From VXRD01 sp965232265 (GTDB taxonomy: Bacteria; Latescibacterota; UBA2968), in contig CBDDPH010000002.1 of NCBI GenBank assembly GCA_965232265.1, positions 3,472,001-3,536,000 of the forward strand: a stretch of DNA of 64,000 nucleotides, given 5' to 3'. Every line of letters begins with the position of its first letter. Position 1 is the stretch's first letter. Below are positions 8,612 through 17,360 of this stretch, one piece after another. The translations under genes and the position numbers were made by a program. The notes beneath the pieces are model-generated. The model made no database searches. It was not told where the DNA came from and saw nothing but the letters and a program-made list of their open reading frames with translations.

Positions 8612-11600
8612 GATTCAGAATCGGGAATTCGTTGAATCGACCCTTCGCGTTCTAAACCGAGTTCATCCCAAAATCGAGAAGGCGCCATATTTCTGCCCGG
8701 ACGATGCTGCACACAGGAAAGCGTGAGGCGATCCATTGCGCGGGTGATCCCCACGTACAACAACCTGCGCTGTTCGGCTAAATCCGCGCTGTTCAAGGCG
8801 CGGGCATTGGGCAAAATGCGATCTTCGAGACCGCAAATATAGACCTCTCGAAACTCAAGCCCCTTTGCCGCGTGCAACGTCAGCAAATGCACGGCATCGC
8901 GGTCTTGAGTATCCAATTCGACTTTGTAGAGATCGGCAAAATCGAGCAAATTGCGAATACCCTCCTGAAGAGATGGCGCGGCGGCCCCGTGGCGTTCGCA
9001 AAGGTCTCGAAAGCGTTGAATCTGATCGGGAGCGTGCAATGCGAGCACATCGGGACGGGGATCTTCGCCGAGCAACATCCGCGTCTGCCCCCGCAGCCGG
9101 TCGGCATCCAATCGGGGGAATTGCTGCACGAGATTGCGAATGCACAAATTTGCCGGCCCCAAAAGACGCTGCGCCCCCAGGTTGAAATGCACATGTTCTT
9201 CGCGGGAAAAATCCGTATCCCTTACCCCATCGCGTGCGCGAAAAAGCAAACCCAGAGCAACGTGATCCAAAAGGCGTTCATGCGTCATGCGCCGGTAGCG
9301 AGAGACGCGCTCTTCTTTCATCGCTTCAAACACCTGATGCAAAGCCAACGCCCGCGCGCGTGCCGGTGGATCGTTTGGATCTGACGCAATATCATACCGC
9401 TCGCAAAGAGGGCGCAAATCGCGTGTAGCAGTCGCGCCATAGCTTCGCGCCATAGGCAATATATCAACCGTCGGATTGGGCATGCGAGACCTGCCATTGC
9501 GACGGGCTTCGCGGTGCAAAACCTGAAAATCGAACGCATAGCCATTGTGCGCGACCAGAATATCAATACCGACAAACGCCTGAAACGCGAGATAAATTTC
9601 CTGAAATGTCGGGACTTCCTCCTCCCGCAAATGCGAACTCCCACCCATACCCTTCGCACTATCGAACTGTTGGTAAGGCGTCGTCCCACGCTCTATATCC
9701 TTAGTCCCCTTCGTGTCGTTAGTGCCCTTAGTGGATCCCCCCCGCAGTTGCACAGGCGAATAAAACGTCTCGACAACGCGCCCATCTCGCACGCGCACAG
9801 CACCCAGAGCGGTAATCTCTGCATGCTCGGGATCGTCACCCGCTGTTTCCAGTGCAAAAGCCGTGTATTCCGGCATATAAACCGGCAAATCAGCGCAGCG
9901 GATCGCCTGACATAATTTGAGCGCGGCGAGCATTGCACCGCACGCCATGCCGCCCAGGTGCAAAAAATGTTCGGGCGTCTTCGGCGGATCTTCGTCAAAG
10001 GATAAAATCAGGGTATCGGGCAAAACATCCAATCGGCTGCCGGGTACAGCCTCTCGTATGATAAGCCCCGGCCGCGCCAGTGCATCGCGGATCAGCGTTG
10101 TGAGCAGATGCCGCAGCACCTCGTCTCGACACGCCACATACAAGGTGCCGCCCCTGCGCCAGAGTGGCAACACGCGATTCAGTGCAATATCGAGACCCGA
10201 AAGTTCGAGTGGATCCACAATATCATCGAGATGATTTTTCAGAGATGGCAACTCCGATGTGTTCAATTGATCCAGAATATCATCCACCATAAGGGACAGG
10301 GATGCGACCGCGCCTCTTTGCACGGCATTGTGTACCACACCTGCCAGCCCCAGGGCGCGTTCCACATTCACGCCCTCTTCTTCCGAAACCGTTCGCGGAT
10401 ACAGAAAAGCCGCCTGTTTGAAACTCCCAATATTTTTTTGTTTCTGAAACCCCCGCACCGCCGGGTATAATTTGGGATCCACCGCTTCGAGTTCGCGCCG
10501 CAAAAACAACTCCAGACTCGCGTCATTCGCGCCATCGAGCGCATAGCGCAACACAGACAGAGCGCGGCGAATCACGGGCTGGTCGAACAAGCCCCTGCGA
10601 TGCGCCATCAGGCAGGGTACATTGGCACGCATAAAAATGCGCTCGAGCTCGCTACCGATTGCGTGTTGCGGATAAAGAACCGCGATATCCCGGTGAATCA
10701 GATCGGGCGTTTCCCGGATACGATCCCAGATATCGCCCGCAATAAACTGTCCCTCTTCCTCAAACGTATCAAAAGCCATACCCCGCACGCGACGCCCCGA
10801 CTTGTAGGTGTGGATACTGCGCTCAAACAACACGTCATTATTGGCGATAAACACGCGCGCCAGCCGCAAAATTTCTGTGGATGATCGGTAGTTCTCCTCA
10901 AGGAAAATGGGGTGACGTCCCTTGAGAAAATCATCCCGAAATTGTTCGATATGTTCTGGCCTGGCATGTCGCCACCCGTAAATGGATTGCTCGTCATCTG
11001 CAACCACAAAAACACTGCGATGCGCCGCGCCCAACAAATAAACGAGGGCGTATTGCACCGGATCGGTATCTTGAAACTCATCCACGAGGATATGTTGAAA
11101 TTGCGTGCGGTAATCCGCCAGAATCTGGCGATGCGAATGCAACAAGTCATACGCGAGAAAGATGAGATCGTCAAAATCGATCAATCGGTTTTTCTTCAGC
11201 TCGGCTTCGTACTGATCGAGCAATGCCGCATCCCCTTTTTTCATCGGAACATGCGGTTTGTATCGCCGCTGCCACTTCAGGCGATTCACATTTTGCATCA
11301 CATTATTCAAATTGCTTTCATTGGGATTCAGGCGAGGAAATGCGCGATAGATCAGCGTGCGCTGAAGATCTTCATCGGCAATGCCAAAATGCGGCGGCAA
11401 CCCAACCGTTTCTCGATGCGCGCGCAGAATTGAGATACAAAACCTGTGAAATGTACCTGCGGTAACAACCTCTGCCGCCTCTTCGCTCAACGTGCGCGAC
11501 AAGCGGATTTGCAATTCTGCCGCGGCCTTATTTGTAAATGTAAGCGCCAGAATATTCTCCGGAAGAACACCCCGCCGCGAAACCAGATACGCAATGCGTT

Positions 11601-11718
11601 CGGTCAGCACCCGTGTCTTCCCCGTCCCCGGTCCCGCCAGCACGAGAACGGGACCTATCGGCGCGGTAACAGCTTCGCGCTGGCGTGCGTTTAATGTAAT
11701 GGGATCGCGTTCTGGCAT
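8608..11718 (-). CDS. UvrD/PcrA-like SF1A helicase with inserted, degenerate DEDDh exonuclease-like domain
   Basis: The protein has 1036 residues. Walker A (GPGTGKT) is near residue 33, the DEFQDTDPVQ motif II is near residue 215 and QSIYGWRHA follows. The C-terminal motifs LHAAKGLEF and RRLLYVGITRA are intact. Between the helicase halves, roughly residues 619-796, lies a DnaQ/RNase T-like domain (ALETAG..EITALGAVRVRDGRVV, then LVAHNGYAFDF). Its first catalytic Asp reads Ala, and motif III lacks the usual His and Asp. A low-complexity stretch STKGTNDTKGTKD is encoded inside it. The ribosome site is weak; the gene lies 11 bp after the nucleotidyltransferase gene. Confidence 0.85.
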   Translation of the reverse strand: MPERDPITLNARQREAVTAPIGPVLVLAGPGTGKTRVLTERIAYLVSRRGVLPENILALTFTNKAAAELQIRLSRTLSEEAAEVVTAGTFHRFCISILRAHRETVGLPPHFGIADEDLQRTLIYRAFPRLNPNESNLNNVMQNVNRLKWQRRYKPHVPMKKGDAALLDQYEAELKKNRLIDFDDLIFLAYDLLHSHRQILADYRTQFQHILVDEFQDTDPVQYALVYLLGAAHRSVFVVADDEQSIYGWRHARPEHIEQFRDDFLKGRHPIFLEENYRSSTEILRLARVFIANNDVLFERSIHTYKSGRRVRGMAFDTFEEEGQFIAGDIWDRIRETPDLIHRDIAVLYPQHAIGSELERIFMRANVPCLMAHRRGLFDQPVIRRALSVLRYALDGANDASLELFLRRELEAVDPKLYPAVRGFQKQKNIGSFKQAAFLYPRTVSEEEGVNVERALGLAGVVHNAVQRGAVASLSLMVDDILDQLNTSELPSLKNHLDDIVDPLELSGLDIALNRVLPLWRRGGTLYVACRDEVLRHLLTTLIRDALARPGLIIREAVPGSRLDVLPDTLILSFDEDPPKTPEHFLHLGGMACGAMLAALKLCQAIRCADLPVYMPEYTAFALETAGDDPEHAEITALGAVRVRDGRVVETFYSPVQLRGGSTKGTNDTKGTKDIERGTTPYQQFDSAKGMGGSSHLREEEVPTFQEIYLAFQAFVGIDILVAHNGYAFDFQVLHREARRNGRSRMPNPTVDILPMARSYGATATRDLRPLCERYDIASDPNDPPARARALALHQVFEAMKEERVSRYRRMTHERLLDHVALGLLFRARDGVRDTDFSREEHVHFNLGAQRLLGPANLCIRNLVQQFPRLDADRLRGQTRMLLGEDPRPDVLALHAPDQIQRFRDLCERHGAAAPSLQEGIRNLLDFADLYKVELDTQDRDAVHLLTLHAAKGLEFREVYICGLEDRILPNARALNSADLAEQRRLLYVGITRAMDRLTLSCVQHRPGRNMAPSRFWDELGLEREGSIQRIPDSES
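9699..9734 (-). repeat. Intergenic-type direct repeat translated inside the helicase gene
   Basis: On the minus strand this stretch reads as CACTAAGGGCACTAACGACA-type units with a period of about 9-10 bp and encodes STKGTNDTKGTKD in frame. It resembles the non-coding CACGAAG repeat block at 39610-39637. It sits in the exonuclease-like insert between two conserved blocks. Confidence 0.6.
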
Positions 11719-11729
11719 AGATAAAATTC

Positions 11730-13103
11730 TTATTTGTTATAAATATCAGGGGACCAGTCAACGACATCGAGTTCCTGCTTGACGAGCACGGCTTTATACG
11801 GCGGCGCGTTTTTCATCAGCACCACGCCCGCGCCCACCATTGCACATGGCCCCACAATGCGACCGGGCATAATCATCGCGCCGATACCTGTGCGCGAATA
11901 ATCCCCAAATAACACGCCGGTAAAACCGGGTGCTTTTCGACGAATACCCTGAACTTCGACCTCGATCTCCGCATCGTCAAAGCGCAACGTGCCCACCTGT
12001 GTCCCCGCGCCTATTTCTGCACGCTCGCCAAAAATACCCGAAAGCTGAATCTGATGGGTCACGCGACCTTCTTCCAGCATAATACCGCTGAACTCGCCCA
12101 AATAAGTAATATGGCAGTTGGTATCTACCACACCCGATACTTTGGCAAAAGGACCAATTTTGCAGCGATCACCGATCACAGTGCGAGATGCGATGTGAGA
12201 GCCTTCCAATATCTGTGTATCTTTCCCGATCCAGACCGGCCCCTCAATATAGGCATCTCGGGCAATCGCGGTATTTTCATCGACAAAGATGGGACCGCGA
12301 ATGCGGGCGTTGGGATCGACCGTAGCCGTTGGCGCAACAACCGATTCTGTAAGTGCATCAGCCATTTCGGCAAGTGCCATAAGCGAGACATTTTTCGGAT
12401 GCCAGGGCAGGTCCATATCGAACCACGGCCCGGGCAAATCGGCCGCAACAAGCGCGTGTCCTTCGGCGTAGAGCAATGGGATAACATCGCAAATTTCCTG
12501 TCCCTCGGGTGGAAAAATACCAAATTGGGTTCGCGGCACAAAATCGGAGGTATTGTCCAGATCGGATAAAATTTCATTTTTAAAAACATAGAGACCTGAC
12601 AGTGCCTGTCCCGATCCGCCGCGGGGTTTATACGTATAAGAAGACAAACTCTGGTCCTTTTCGACGTGTGCGCGTATATGAGATGAAAGATCGTCAACCT
12701 GGACAATGCCAGCCACGCCAGAACAGTTTCTATCTCGAAACACATCTAACAGGTGTGGGACGGCATCAGCACCAAAGAAAACATCTCCAAAAATGACCAG
12801 AACATCATCGGTACCAATAAAATCAGACGCCAGCCCCACCGCATGCGCCGTGCCTTTTGGTTGCGGTTGCTCAATATAAGTCAGGCGACAGCCAAATCGT
12901 TGCCCACTGCCAAAATAATTGCGCGCCCGACCGCCTCGATGCCCCACCACCATGCCGATATCCGTAATACCCGCATCGACCAAACGCGAAACCGTCCACG
13001 CCAAAAGCGGGCGATTGCATATTGGAAACATCGGCTTGGGACGAAAGACATTAAACGGAAAAAACCGCTCGCCTTTTCCCGCCGCGAGAATCAGTGCTTT
13101 CAT
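11730..13103 (-). CDS. Sugar-1-phosphate nucleotidyltransferase with left-handed beta-helix domain (GlmU-like)
   Basis: The 457-residue product has an N-terminal nucleotidyltransferase fold with LAAGKGERF and RPKPMFPICN, the NTP- and sugar-phosphate-binding signature. A C-terminal hexapeptide-repeat helix (about 265-440) follows. It resembles bifunctional GlmU or archaeal-type glucose-1-phosphate thymidylyl/uridylyl transferases; the exact sugar is not clear. The ATG at 13103 is preferred because an AGGGG ribosome site precedes it; an upstream start would add 13 unlikely residues. It leads the helicase/LpxH-like operon. Confidence 0.85.
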   Translation of the reverse strand: MKALILAAGKGERFFPFNVFRPKPMFPICNRPLLAWTVSRLVDAGITDIGMVVGHRGGRARNYFGSGQRFGCRLTYIEQPQPKGTAHAVGLASDFIGTDDVLVIFGDVFFGADAVPHLLDVFRDRNCSGVAGIVQVDDLSSHIRAHVEKDQSLSSYTYKPRGGSGQALSGLYVFKNEILSDLDNTSDFVPRTQFGIFPPEGQEICDVIPLLYAEGHALVAADLPGPWFDMDLPWHPKNVSLMALAEMADALTESVVAPTATVDPNARIRGPIFVDENTAIARDAYIEGPVWIGKDTQILEGSHIASRTVIGDRCKIGPFAKVSGVVDTNCHITYLGEFSGIMLEEGRVTHQIQLSGIFGERAEIGAGTQVGTLRFDDAEIEVEVQGIRRKAPGFTGVLFGDYSRTGIGAMIMPGRIVGPCAMVGAGVVLMKNAPPYKAVLVKQELDVVDWSPDIYNK

Positions 13104-13125
13104 AAAAACCCCTGGATAAAATAAT

Positions 13126-13149
13126 GTAGATTGCCGTTTCAAACGGCAA
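13126..13149. repeat. Palindromic repeat GTAGATTGCCGTTT-n-AAACGGCAA, copy 1
   Basis: A 24-bp unit with arms TTGCCGTTT and AAACGGCAA lies just upstream of the nucleotidyltransferase start. A near-identical copy differing at the central base is at 23122-23145. Confidence 0.8.
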
Positions 13150-13165
13150 AAGGGTGAAATAGCGC

Positions 13166-13221
13166 GTAGGAGCAGGTTGAACTGTTATCGCAGTTGTACA
13201 ACGCTCCAAACCTGCTCCTAC
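13166..13221. repeat. Inverted repeat with 13-bp perfect arms
   Basis: GTAGGAGCAGGTT at 13166-13178 pairs exactly with its reverse complement at 13209-13221. The 30-bp loop holds a second, weaker palindrome (AACTG..CAGTT). It lies in the divergent region between the nucleotidyltransferase and the transglycosylase genes. It is REP-like; a hairpin role in RNA is possible, but no T-run follows. Confidence 0.75.
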
Positions 13222-13239
13222 AAAATAACCAGCCCCCAC

Positions 13240-13313
13240 CTTTTGTATCTTGACATTGCATTCATCTGCGTTCATCTGCGTCATCTGCGGATGCTTTTGT
13301 ATCTTGACATTGC
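13240..13313. repeat. CATCTGCG repeat block flanked by exact 20-bp direct repeats
   Basis: CTTTTGTATCTTGACATTGC occurs exactly at 13240-13259 and again at 13294-13313. Between them is a three-unit CATCTGCG block (13263-13292). The second flank supplies the TTGACA box of the transglycosylase promoter. This may be an insertion with target duplication or a tandem 54-bp duplication. Confidence 0.8.
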
Positions 13314-13332
13314 GTGCATTATAGACTACAAT
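13304..13332 (+). promoter_or_regulatory. Sigma-70-type promoter for the lytic transglycosylase gene
   Basis: TTGACA at 13304-13309 and TACAAT at 13327-13332 are separated by exactly 17 bp. The ATG follows 33 bp downstream, so transcription would start near 13339. The match to the consensus is strong, but it is only a sequence prediction. Confidence 0.65.
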
Positions 13333-13365
13333 TTTTTTCAGCACCTCATCGCAAAGGCTTTCACA

Positions 13366-15552
13366 ATGTCATTTCTCAAAAACGGACTTGATCTCCTATT
13401 GAGCCGTATCGCGCTATTCGCCTTCCCCATTATCGCCGTATTTGTAATTGTTGGCTATTTGGGGATCGGGGAACAACGCGATCCCATTTTTCAGGTTGCA
13501 GAACTCATTGCACAGCAAAAATTTACCGAAGCATTATCTGCACTCGACAATATGGGCGATGCCCAGAACGATACCTGGGACAATCACACCACCGCCTTAC
13601 AACGCGCGATTTGTCTGATGCACCAGGGCAAATACGCGGACGCACTGGCAATTTTTCAGTCTTTGGGCACCACGCGCCCAGAAATTGCCGATTACGTGGC
13701 TTTTTGGATGGGACAATGCGCCGAAGCTCTGGGACGAGCCAAAGACGCTGAAAACCACTATGCAAAAATTCTGCACCTGAAACCCGTGAGTTTGCTCGGC
13801 GATCAAGCCACCCTCAATGCCGCGCGGGCCTCGCTTGCACAGGACAATGCAGAAGGCGCAATCGCATATTATCAAACACTTGTTGGCAAGCATCCGCACG
13901 AAGGCGACGCACTGGCCGGGCTGGTCGAGGCCTGGACTGCTCTGGGCGATTCTGTTGCGGCGCACGAGACGCGGTTGCAATTGATCAAAAATTATCCCAA
14001 ACATCCATCCGCTTACAAAATGCTCCCCGCACTCGGTGATATGCGCGATGCTGAAGACCTGTTTTACGCGGGTGTGGCCTGTATGCACGCCGGAAAATAT
14101 CAACAGGCTATCGCTTTATTGCGCCGCGTGATCGACGAATCCCAAGATGCCACCTGGCGCGGAAAAGCGCAATACGAACTGGGCCATGTGTATTATCGCA
14201 CTCGAAAATATCTCAAAGCCGAAAGCGCGTTTGACCGCGCCTTCAAAGTATATCACAGACCCGAAGCACTTTTTTACCTGAGCCGCTGCGCCATCAAGCG
14301 CGGGCAGGATTTAACGGGAGCAACGCGGTTTCGAGAATTTGTGCGTCGCTATCCCAATGCAAAGACCGCGCCCGAAGCACTCTGGCAAGCCGCCATGGCC
14401 TACGAGCGGCGGGGGCGTCACAGCGATGCACGCAAACTGTTTATCGCACTGGCAAAAGCCTACCCCAAAAGCACGTATGCCGACCAAGCGGCGTGGCGTG
14501 CGGGATTCGCGCTTTATCAAACGCGGCAATACACGGCTGCCTCCAAAGCCTTTTTGCGTCTATCGCGCCAGACCACTGCGAGCCATCTGCGCGATCAGGG
14601 GTATTACTGGGCGGGCAAGTGTTATCAAAAATTGGGACAAAAAGCAGAAGCGCGATTCTGGATTGACCGCGCCTCAGAAGGGTTTCCCACTTCTTATTAC
14701 TCGACACGAGCGCATGCGATCCTGGGCAAAACAGAAAATGCCTATATCGAAGCCCCCCAACCGGGCGAACACCTATCGGTTGGTCAATCCTATACGCCTT
14801 CGGCGCATATCCCAAAAGGCGATATATTGGCGTCTATCGGGTTGTATCGAGATGCCAAGCACGAATACGACCGTGCGCGGCGGATTATCGGGCGCAATTT
14901 GTTTGCCCTGGATGATTTGAAACTGCGTTACGAGCGCGTTCGCGCCATGCACAAAGCACTTCAAATTTCCGCACAGATTGTCATGTTGGAACGCGCCCAG
15001 GGGATATCCATGACGCGGACCTCATTCCGGCGATTATATCCAACGTATTATTGGGGCGAGATCAACCAGATCGCGCGAAAAATGGATCTCGACCCCAATC
15101 TCATGATTGCCATCATGCGACAGGAAAGCGCGTTTAATACAACCGCTATATCTCGCGCTGGCGCACGCGGATTGATGCAGGTCATGCCGCAAACGGGACG
15201 GGACATGGCCCGACTTGTCAAGCTCAAAAATTTTTCAACACAAGACCTGCACGATCCCCACACGTCGATTTTATTGGGCGCAAAACATCTCTCCGACCAC
15301 ATAAAAGCATTCGAAAAAGATAAGCAGAGACAACTGAGCCTGGCACTATCGGCTTATAACGCGGGTCTGGATGCTGCAAAACGGTGGGCGAAACGCCTCA
15401 CAAAACAAGACGTCGATGAATTTATAGAGCGCATACCCTATAAAGAAACCCGCAATTATGTGAAACTCGTGTACCGCAATTATCGCGTTTATTCTTACCT
15501 CAACGATACACAGCCAGAGGTAGAAATATCATTGGGAAATAAAAATGAATGA
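13366..15552 (+). CDS. Slt70-like soluble lytic murein transglycosylase with TPR-type helices
   Basis: The 728-residue protein starts with an uncleaved-looking hydrophobic segment (about residues 13-33). A long superhelix of TPR-like repeats covers residues 60-520, and a C-terminal SLT domain follows. The SLT motifs are clear: RQESAFN with catalytic Glu, GLMQVMP and LSAYNAG, then YKETRNYVK. Such enzymes cleave peptidoglycan to 1,6-anhydro products in the periplasm. The ATG at 13366 is used because the frame upstream runs through intergenic repeats; AAAGG lies at a suitable distance. Confidence 0.9.
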   Translation: MSFLKNGLDLLLSRIALFAFPIIAVFVIVGYLGIGEQRDPIFQVAELIAQQKFTEALSALDNMGDAQNDTWDNHTTALQRAICLMHQGKYADALAIFQSLGTTRPEIADYVAFWMGQCAEALGRAKDAENHYAKILHLKPVSLLGDQATLNAARASLAQDNAEGAIAYYQTLVGKHPHEGDALAGLVEAWTALGDSVAAHETRLQLIKNYPKHPSAYKMLPALGDMRDAEDLFYAGVACMHAGKYQQAIALLRRVIDESQDATWRGKAQYELGHVYYRTRKYLKAESAFDRAFKVYHRPEALFYLSRCAIKRGQDLTGATRFREFVRRYPNAKTAPEALWQAAMAYERRGRHSDARKLFIALAKAYPKSTYADQAAWRAGFALYQTRQYTAASKAFLRLSRQTTASHLRDQGYYWAGKCYQKLGQKAEARFWIDRASEGFPTSYYSTRAHAILGKTENAYIEAPQPGEHLSVGQSYTPSAHIPKGDILASIGLYRDAKHEYDRARRIIGRNLFALDDLKLRYERVRAMHKALQISAQIVMLERAQGISMTRTSFRRLYPTYYWGEINQIARKMDLDPNLMIAIMRQESAFNTTAISRAGARGLMQVMPQTGRDMARLVKLKNFSTQDLHDPHTSILLGAKHLSDHIKAFEKDKQRQLSLALSAYNAGLDAAKRWAKRLTKQDVDEFIERIPYKETRNYVKLVYRNYRVYSYLNDTQPEVEISLGNKNE

Positions 15553-15745
15553 GCGACCGCTGTGGTTAATTCTGGAAGACGCATTTATCATCATGTGCAT
15601 CGGCGCACTCTGGCCGGGTATCCTGGGCTGGCAGGGCTGGATCTGGGATATGGTGCAATATATCGCACTCATTGGACTCGTGTGTATCTTGATCCGGCGG
15701 ATTGGTCGCTATCGGATGAGGCGGGACGAGGGTGACGACGATTAG
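15545..15745 (+). CDS. Small two-helix membrane protein
   Basis: The 66-residue product has hydrophobic segments at about 9-26 and 36-51 and an acidic tail (DEGDDD). Its start overlaps the end of the transglycosylase gene by 8 bp, which suggests translational coupling. The family is not recognised. Confidence 0.6.
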   Translation: MNERPLWLILEDAFIIMCIGALWPGILGWQGWIWDMVQYIALIGLVCILIRRIGRYRMRRDEGDDD

Positions 15746-15781
15746 TGGACCTTACCTACAAACCAAACAGGAATCCCGAAC

Positions 15782-16603
15782 ATGAACGAACACGAAAAAT
15801 TCTTCTTTGACCTCAACGGCTACCTCGTCATCGAAAACGCTCTGACGCCCGAAGAAATTGCCGCCTGCAACAAAGCCATTGACAACAACCCCGACAGGAT
15901 GCGCATTCGCCCGCCAGAGCAATCCCTCTCCGGCGAATCCAAAACACTCAAAGGCAAACACGGGCGCACCGACTTGGGCGGCATGCTCACCTGGCCCAAA
16001 CCCTGGTGTCAGCCCTTCCGCGACTTACTCGCCCATCCAAACATCGTGCCCTACCTCGCAGAATTGCTGCGCGAAGACTGTCGTCTCGACCACCTCTACG
16101 GCATCATCATGGAAAAAGGAGCCGAGGGGCATGTCATGCACGGCGGCGGCACGGCTGACGACCTGACGCACTTCTATCAATTTCACAACGGACGCATGCG
16201 CTGTGGCCTCACCGTCGTCTCGTGGGTACTCACCGATTGCAACCCTGGCGAGGGCGGATTTGCCTGCATTCCCGGCAGCCACAAATCCAATTACAAAACA
16301 CCCCGCGATGTCGCACTTCTCGACCGGAATATGGGTGTTGTACAACAGGTCTCGGCAAAGGCGGGGTCGGCCATCATCTTCACAGAAGCACTCGCACATG
16401 GCACGCTCCCCTGGACAGCCGACCATCAACGCAGATCCATTCTCTACAAATACTCGCCCGGCACCCTGACCTATTCAGCGCGGTATTTGCCGCCAGATGT
16501 TGAAAACGCGCTCGACGAATTTACACCCGCGCAACGCGCCCTGCTCGAACCGCCCTACCGCACAAATCGCCCGCACGTAACAAAGGCAGTGGTTAGTGGT
16601 TAG
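15782..16603 (+). CDS. PhyH-family protein with HxG in place of the HxD iron motif
   Basis: This 273-residue PhyH-like protein keeps the fold landmarks: VLTDCNPGEGGF, CIPGSHKSN, a distal His in LAHGTLPW (H206) and Arg residues at 217-218. Where the paralogue at 1026 has H121-Q-D123, this one has H120-G121-G122 (MHGGG). Loss of the carboxylate ligand is the hallmark of Fe/2-oxoglutarate halogenases, but it may equally mark a subfamily with another metal geometry. It is followed 28 bp later by an SDR epimerase-like gene. Confidence 0.85.
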   Translation: MNEHEKFFFDLNGYLVIENALTPEEIAACNKAIDNNPDRMRIRPPEQSLSGESKTLKGKHGRTDLGGMLTWPKPWCQPFRDLLAHPNIVPYLAELLREDCRLDHLYGIIMEKGAEGHVMHGGGTADDLTHFYQFHNGRMRCGLTVVSWVLTDCNPGEGGFACIPGSHKSNYKTPRDVALLDRNMGVVQQVSAKAGSAIIFTEALAHGTLPWTADHQRRSILYKYSPGTLTYSARYLPPDVENALDEFTPAQRALLEPPYRTNRPHVTKAVVSG

Positions 16604-16631
16604 TGGATAGTCCACCCAACCCCCAATTCTT

Positions 16632-17357
16632 ATGAACGTCCTCATCCTCGGTGGCAACGGTTTTCTCGGTCCTTATGTCGTCAAAGCGCTCGAAGACCAC
16701 CACCAACTTCGCGTCACCGACCTCATGCCCATCGATACACCGCACGACACGCGGCAGGTCGATGTATCCGATTTCGCTCAAGTCATGTCCGCTGCAGAGG
16801 GCATGGACGTCATCATCAACTGCTCTGTTCAGCGCACCCATCGCAAAATTGCTTTTGGCGTGAACACAATGGGAACGCACAACGCACTCCGCGCCGCCGT
16901 TGCCTGTGGCATGAAACGCTTTATCAACACGGGACCGCGCTTCTCACTCGTCGGCCCTTCCTATCTCGATTACGACCATACCATTTCTGAAAAAATTCCC
17001 CCAAAACCCGGCACGGAACTCTATGCGATGAGCAAAGGACTCGGCCTCGAAATCTGCCGACTCTTCAGCGAACATCATCCCCTACACGTCCTCTCGCTCA
17101 TCTTCTCGCGCTTTCGAGAACCCACCGCCGATCCACACAACACCGATGACAGCACCCTCAGCATATCGGCCAGAGATGCCGCACAAGCCGTTAAGTGCGC
17201 CATAGACATCGATCTCAAAACGCTCCCATCGCGCTTTGAAGTCTTCTTCATCACCACAGACCTGCCGCACAACCGCTTCCCAAACACACGCGCCCGCACA
17301 ATACTCGGCTTTGATCCCCAGGACAAACTCGAATCCTACTGGACAAAACCCGCCTGA
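16632..17357 (+). CDS. NAD(P)-dependent epimerase/dehydratase-like (extended SDR)
   Basis: The 241-residue product begins with a Rossmann glycine motif, LGGNGFLG, and keeps VDVSD and a YAMSKGLGLE segment at the YxxxK position. It is shorter than most extended SDRs (around 300), so the substrate lobe is reduced. The GH-like gene at 17361 converges on it with a gap of 3 bp. It is probably co-transcribed with the PhyH gene at 15782. The substrate is unknown. Confidence 0.75.
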   Translation: MNVLILGGNGFLGPYVVKALEDHHQLRVTDLMPIDTPHDTRQVDVSDFAQVMSAAEGMDVIINCSVQRTHRKIAFGVNTMGTHNALRAAVACGMKRFINTGPRFSLVGPSYLDYDHTISEKIPPKPGTELYAMSKGLGLEICRLFSEHHPLHVLSLIFSRFREPTADPHNTDDSTLSISARDAAQAVKCAIDIDLKTLPSRFEVFFITTDLPHNRFPNTRARTILGFDPQDKLESYWTKPA

Positions 17358-17360
17358 TCA

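Noticed and set aside
13177..13365. Upstream extension of the transglycosylase
   Set aside because: It translates the CATCTGCG repeats and the promoter; the ATG at 13366 leads straight into a membrane anchor.
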